The notes beneath the pieces were generated by a model. That model searched no databases, had not been told where the DNA came from, and saw only the letters and a list, made by a program, of their open reading frames with translations. From contig JBBCGR010000003.1 of assembly GCA_037201625.1 (NCBI GenBank), forward strand, positions 2,108,001-2,172,000: a DNA stretch of 64,000 nucleotides, in the 5' to 3' direction. This document shows, piece after piece, positions 60,494 through 64,000 of this stretch (positions within the stretch are counted from its first letter, which is position 1; every line of letters starts with the position of its first letter). Position numbers and translations under genes: made by a program. This stretch comes from JAMXLO01 sp037201625 (GTDB taxonomy: Bacteria > Pseudomonadota > Alphaproteobacteria > Acetobacterales > Acetobacteraceae).

Positions 60494-61182
60494 TCGCTCA
60501 ACACCTTCCTTGCCCAGAGAACGAAGATCACCACGAGAGCGACGGCGAGGCCATACCAGGTGATGGCGTACGACAGGTGGTTGTTAGGCGGGCGCGGCAG
60601 GTGGCGCGCCGGGTCCGGATAGGTCTCGGGCGGCGGCTGGCCCATCGCCACCAGCACGAACGGCGCGACGCGGTTCAGTCCCAGGGCGGCGCCGATGGCG
60701 GCGGCATTCAGCGTGTAGAAGCGCCGCGTCAGCGGGCTGTCGGTGGCGCTGAACGGGCCGGGCGTGTCGCTCGGCCGGACATAGCCCTCGACCATCACCT
60801 CGCCCTCGGGACGGGCGATCGGCGCCGGGCGGCTGTCGGGCACCCAGCCGCGGTCGACCAGGATCGCGTCGCTCGCGTCGCGCTCCAGCGGCACGATCAG
60901 GTGGCTGCCCAGTTGCGGCCCCGCCCTGGTGTCGCGCACCTCGGCGCCATAGGACGCGGCCAGGTCCTCGCGCAGCGTGCCGCTCACGCGCACCTTGGCG
61001 AACGGGTCGGGGCTGGCCGGCAGGTCGATGGCGGGCGCCGCCTCGGCGCGGGCGATCTGCGACAGGATGGCCTGCTTCCAGTGCAGCCGCTCCACCTGCC
61101 AGGTGCCGAGACCGAGCAGCACCGCCAGCATCACGATCGTCATCACGCCGGGCACCGCCAACCGGCGCAACTGCCGGATCAC
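60490..61182 (-). CDS. SURF1 family cytochrome oxidase assembly protein
   Basis: A 230-residue inner-membrane protein assisting haem a insertion into subunit I. It has membrane segments near the N-terminus (~14-32) and the C-terminus (~200-222) with a periplasmic domain between them. The motifs GTWQVERLHWKQAIL, ILVDRGWVP and NNHLSYAITWYGLA are typical SURF1. It starts at GTG overlapping the DUF983 stop (GTGA). It follows ctaE-DUF983 in the usual alphaproteobacterial order. Confidence 0.92.
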   Translation of the reverse strand: MIRQLRRLAVPGVMTIVMLAVLLGLGTWQVERLHWKQAILSQIARAEAAPAIDLPASPDPFAKVRVSGTLREDLAASYGAEVRDTRAGPQLGSHLIVPLERDASDAILVDRGWVPDSRPAPIARPEGEVMVEGYVRPSDTPGPFSATDSPLTRRFYTLNAAAIGAALGLNRVAPFVLVAMGQPPPETYPDPARHLPRPPNNHLSYAITWYGLAVALVVIFVLWARKVLSE

Positions 61183-61538
61183 AACCCCATCTCGCTCGAC
61201 CGGTGGCGGAACTGCACGGCCACCAGCGCCGCCTTCGCCGGCCGCATCAGCAGGATCGCGAGCGGGAGCGTCACCACCGGCCACAGCACGGCGTGCAGCC
61301 AGAGCGGCGGCGCGAACCGGAACTCCACCCAGAATGCCAGGCCCACCACGATCGCGCCGAGCACCAATATGACGCCCACGGCCGCGCCGTCGCCGGCGTC
61401 GTGGGCCCGCAGGTCCAGACCGCAGACGTCACAGCGTTCCCGGATCTCCAGCAATCCGCGGAACAGTTTGCCCTGGCCGCAGCGCGGGCAGCGGCCGATG
61501 AGGACGGCGCGCAGCAGGGAAGGCGCCGGCTGCGCCAC
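61179..61538 (-). CDS. DUF983 membrane protein
   Basis: 119 residues. An N-terminal zinc-ribbon-like module with two CxxC pairs (GRCPRCGQGKLFRGLLEI and RCDVCGLDLRAHDAGDG) is followed by two membrane segments (~53-72 and ~80-100). The family is routinely found in cytochrome oxidase assembly operons, and the precise role is not established. It lies 6 bp after ctaE and overlaps the SURF1 start. Confidence 0.9.
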   Translation of the reverse strand: MAQPAPSLLRAVLIGRCPRCGQGKLFRGLLEIRERCDVCGLDLRAHDAGDGAAVGVILVLGAIVVGLAFWVEFRFAPPLWLHAVLWPVVTLPLAILLMRPAKAALVAVQFRHRSSEMGL

Positions 61539-61544
61539 CGCCCG

Positions 61545-62396
61545 TCAGTGTGTGGCGGTGACCGGGCTGGCGCCGTACCAGTAGATGCAGGTGAACAGGA
61601 ACAGCCAGACCACGTCGACGAAGTGCCAGTACCAGGCGGCGGCCTCGAAGCCGAAATGGCGTTCGGGGGTGAAATGGCCGGCGCGGGCGCGGAACCAGCA
61701 GACGATCAGGAAGCAGGTGCCGACGATGACGTGGAAGCCGTGGAAACCGGTGGCGAGGAAGAAGGTCGACGGATAGATGCCGCCGCCGACGAACTTGAAC
61801 GGCGCGTCGGAATACTCGATCGCCTGGCACACGGTGAAGGAGAGGCCCAGCAGGATGGTCAGGCCGAGGCCGGTGACCAGGGTCTTGCGGTCGTTCTCCA
61901 GCAGGGCGTGGTGCGCCCAGGTGATCGTGGTGCCGGACAGCAGCAGGATCATCGTGTTGAGGAACGGCAGGTGGAATGGATCGAAGGTGTGGATGGTGGA
62001 CGGCGGCCAGACCGTCTCGCCGTTGCCCTGGGTCTCCGGGAAGATGACGAAGTTGAAGAACGCCCAGAAGAAACCGACGAAGAACATCACCTCGGACGAG
62101 ATGAAGAACAGCATGCCATAGCGCAGGCCGAGCCGCACGATGGGCGTATGGAGGCCGGGCGTGCGGCTTTCGCGGATCACGTCGCGCCACCAGAAGAACA
62201 TGGTGCCGAGCACCAGCACGGTGCCGAGGATCAGCACCAGGTAGCTGCCGAAATGGGCGGCGAAGATGATGCCGAGGACGGTGAAGAAACCGCCGAGTGC
62301 GCCGACGATGGGCCACGGGCTTGGGTCGACGAGATGGTAGGGCTGCCGCAGACCGGAGCTTTCGATCGTGCTGGTGCCGTGCGCGTGGTCGCTCAT
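61545..62396 (-). CDS. ctaE: Cytochrome c oxidase subunit III
   Basis: A 283-residue polytopic membrane subunit of aa3-type oxidase with seven helices. Conserved parts are YHLVDPSPWPIVGALGGF, SEVMFFVGFFWAFF, TWAHHALLENDRK and the terminal WYWHFVDVVWLFLFTCIYWYG. It stabilises subunit I and the proton pathway and binds lipids. It lies 75 bp after ctaG. Subunits I and II (ctaD, ctaC) are not in the window; they usually lie upstream of ctaB. Confidence 0.96.
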   Translation of the reverse strand: MSDHAHGTSTIESSGLRQPYHLVDPSPWPIVGALGGFFTVLGIIFAAHFGSYLVLILGTVLVLGTMFFWWRDVIRESRTPGLHTPIVRLGLRYGMLFFISSEVMFFVGFFWAFFNFVIFPETQGNGETVWPPSTIHTFDPFHLPFLNTMILLLSGTTITWAHHALLENDRKTLVTGLGLTILLGLSFTVCQAIEYSDAPFKFVGGGIYPSTFFLATGFHGFHVIVGTCFLIVCWFRARAGHFTPERHFGFEAAAWYWHFVDVVWLFLFTCIYWYGASPVTATH

Positions 62397-62471
62397 GCCG
62401 AACCCGTTCCCGTATTGTCGAGGAATCCGCCCCGAAGCGGCTGGCGCATCATCGCCAAATCACCTGCGCGT

Positions 62472-63071
62472 TCAAGGGGTCTGTCGCGTCAGCGGACCGA
62501 CATGCGGGCCGGCCTGCGCGAGCGCGCCGGCCTTCGCTGCATCGTCCAGCGTGCGGAAGAAGGTGTAGGACAGCGTGATCGTGCGGATGCCCGCGGTGTT
62601 GGGGTCCTTGGCGATCTCCGGGTCCACCCAGAAGGTGAGCGGGAACTGCATCTGCTGTCCCGCGGCGAGCGTCTGCTGGTTGAAGCAGAAGCAGGCGGTC
62701 TTATGGAAATACTTGCCGGCCGTGTCGGGCGTAACGTTGTACAGGGCGATGCCGGTCACCGGCGTGCTGGCTTCGTTGCGCGCGGTATAGAAGGCGAGGT
62801 GGTCCTCGCCGAGCGGCACGCGGAGTTCCTCCTGCACCGGACGGAAGTCCCAGGGCAGGTTCGGGTTGGTGTTGGCGTTGAAGCGGACCGTGATGTGCTG
62901 CGGCGCGGCGCCCGGCGCGGCCGCGGGGCCGATCTGCGGCGTGCCGTTGTAGCCGGTGACGGCGCAGAACAGCCGGTACAGCGGGACCGAGGCGAAGGAG
63001 ACGCCGACCATCGCCACGACGACGCCGGCCAGCGCCATGCCGATGGTCCGGTTGGAACCGCGGGCGCTCAT
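62472..63071 (-). CDS. ctaG: Cytochrome c oxidase assembly protein CtaG/Cox11
   Basis: A copper chaperone delivering Cu(B) to subunit I. The 199-residue protein has one N-terminal membrane helix (residues ~10-30) and a periplasmic immunoglobulin-like domain. The copper-binding CFCF motif is in HKTACFCFNQQTL, with LYRLFCAVTGYNG near the helix and MQFPLTFWVDPEIA further on. The gene begins 13 bp after the stop of the 40-codon gene upstream. Confidence 0.95.
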   Translation of the reverse strand: MSARGSNRTIGMALAGVVVAMVGVSFASVPLYRLFCAVTGYNGTPQIGPAAAPGAAPQHITVRFNANTNPNLPWDFRPVQEELRVPLGEDHLAFYTARNEASTPVTGIALYNVTPDTAGKYFHKTACFCFNQQTLAAGQQMQFPLTFWVDPEIAKDPNTAGIRTITLSYTFFRTLDDAAKAGALAQAGPHVGPLTRQTP

Positions 63072-63084
63072 GACCTGGGCATCC

Positions 63085-63207
63085 TCATGCCTTGGTCATC
63101 TTGACGATGGTGATGGCGTAGAACAGCGCACACAGCGCGACCAGCACCACGAGCACCGCCCAGTTGCGCGCGCGACGGCGGCGGAGATCATCCGGGTCGG
63201 GTGCCAC
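63085..63207 (-). CDS. 40-residue membrane protein of the oxidase operon (CoxF-like)
   Basis: A GTG-initiated 40-codon frame between ctaB and ctaG. The product has a basic, Arg-rich front (DDLRRRRARNWA) and one membrane helix (VLVVLVALCALFYAITIV) ending KMTKA. Tiny proteins with the same layout, ending FY.iTivKm, are found at this place in many alphaproteobacterial oxidase operons and are sometimes called CoxF. The start lies 8 bp after the ctaB stop and the stop 13 bp before ctaG, consistent with coupled translation. Confidence 0.8.
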   Translation of the reverse strand: MAPDPDDLRRRRARNWAVLVVLVALCALFYAITIVKMTKA

Positions 63208-63215
63208 GCCTGGGG

Positions 63216-64000
63216 TCACCCGGCCAGCCGGTCGGCAGCGATCGCCGTGAACAGCGCGAACAGATAGAGGATCGAGTATTTGAACGCGAGCCGCGCCGGC
63301 GCGTCATTGGTCAGGCTGACGCCCGACGCGTCCTGCCGGTCTCGCGCGACGCGCCAGACCGCCGCCAGGAAGCCGAGACCGAGGACCAGCGCCGAGAGGC
63401 CGTAGATCGGCCCGCTCAAGCCGGTCAGCCACGGCAGCAGCGTCAGCGGCACCAGCACCAGCGTGTAGAGGACGATCTGCCGCCGCGTCTCGCGCGCGCC
63501 GGCCACGACCGGCAGCATCGGCACGCCGGCCCGCTGGTAGTCGCTGTTGGCGAACAGCGCCAGCGACCAGAAATGCGGCGGCGTCCAGAAGAACACGATG
63601 GCGAACAGCAGCAGCGGCAGCATGTCCACCGACCCGGTCACCGCGGCCCAGCCGATCACCGGCGGGAACGCACCGGCCGCGCCGCCGATGACGATGTTCT
63701 GCGGCGTGCGGCGTTTCAGCCACATCGTGTAGATGAAAACATAGAAGCCGATGGAGAGTGCGAGGACCGCGGCGGCCGTCAGGTTCACCGCCAGCCCCAT
63801 CAGGATCACCGACCCCACCGCCAGCGTGACGCCGTAGGCCAAAGCGGCGCCGGGCTCGATGCGGCCGGCCGGGATCGGACGGTTGCGTGTCCGCCGCATC
63901 ACCGCGTCGATGTCGCGGTCGTACCACATGTTGATGGCGCCGCACGCGCCGGCACCGACCGCGATGCACAGCACCGCGGTGAACGCCAGCACGACGTGCA
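63216..64000 (-). CDS. ctaB: Protoheme IX farnesyltransferase (5' end beyond window)
   Basis: A UbiA-family prenyltransferase converting haem B to haem O on the way to haem A. About 261 C-terminal residues are in the window; the start lies past the right edge. The first Asp-rich motif is NMWYDRDIDAVMRRTRNRPIP and the second is in the FWTPPHFWSLALFANSDYQRAGVPMLP region. About seven membrane helices are present. It heads the visible operon ctaB-CoxF-like-ctaG-ctaE-DUF983-SURF1-M32 peptidase. Confidence 0.94.
   Translation of the reverse strand, partial: HVVLAFTAVLCIAVGAGACGAINMWYDRDIDAVMRRTRNRPIPAGRIEPGAALAYGVTLAVGSVILMGLAVNLTAAAVLALSIGFYVFIYTMWLKRRTPQNIVIGGAAGAFPPVIGWAAVTGSVDMLPLLLFAIVFFWTPPHFWSLALFANSDYQRAGVPMLPVVAGARETRRQIVLYTLVLVPLTLLPWLTGLSGPIYGLSALVLGLGFLAAVWRVARDRQDASGVSLTNDAPARLAFKYSILYLFALFTAIAADRLAG

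Overview
The window is high-GC, gene-dense bacterial chromosome. No rRNA, tRNA, CRISPR array, insertion sequence or phage gene is visible. Gene content and order point to an alphaproteobacterium, most likely Rhodospirillales and plausibly Acetobacteraceae (inference). Supporting signs are lptF-lptG-lptD-surA in one run, dnaX-ybaB-recR with a small SRP RNA just upstream, miaB-phoH-ybeY-corC, ileS-lspA-DUF3035, and ctaB-(tiny gene)-ctaG-ctaE-DUF983-SURF1.

Layout. 1-5217 (minus): envelope biogenesis, with surA cut by the window edge, then lptD, lptG and lptF. 5384-8237 (minus): a three-gene coupled cassette of type III polyketide synthase, methyltransferase and flavoprotein, the best candidate for a small specialised-metabolite pathway. 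8374-20026: mixed metabolism. It holds a GlcD-like FAD oxidase, a MaoC-like protein with pyrF, a Tat-exported oxalate-decarboxylase-like bicupin, zapE, two non-haem iron dioxygenases, an RTX-type protein with a histidine-rich tail, an orphan sugar-type ABC ATPase, and an amidase coupled to a small GatC/AtzG-like protein that carries a histone-H1-like tail. 20035-24629 (minus): a flavin amine oxidase, recR, ybaB, dnaX and the SRP RNA. 24868-31555 (minus): an SGNH-like protein, a spacer holding a decayed piece of corC, then corC, ybeY, phoH, miaB and plsC.

31669-38996 (plus): tamA and tamB, a Crp/Fnr-type regulator and a pair of small membrane proteins. 39020-46664 (minus): gshB, a gamma-glutamyltransferase homologue, a PEP-CTERM protein, a peptide-type ABC binding protein, an unrecognised zinc-ribbon protein and DUF3035. 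46708-52335 (minus): lspA, ileS, a YihY/BrkB membrane protein, a small secreted cysteine protein and a methyltransferase. 52416-55777: tonB and a TonB-dependent receptor, transcribed divergently around a 20-bp palindrome that overlaps both putative -10 boxes. 55821-64000 (minus): a class III CoA-transferase, thrC, a lipoprotein, an M32 carboxypeptidase and the cytochrome c oxidase assembly operon, which includes a 40-codon gene.

Much of the window serves the envelope: LPS transport (Lpt), outer-membrane protein folding and insertion (SurA, TamA/B), lipoprotein processing (LspA), phospholipid synthesis (PlsC) and energised uptake (TonB/receptor). Short intergenic palindromes of REP type occur at several places, and one lies inside the 5' end of ybeY. 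No single region is clearly an undescribed system. The most interesting leads are the polyketide cassette, the AtzG/H1-tail amidase partner, the TonB operator, the REP within ybeY and the decayed corC copy.
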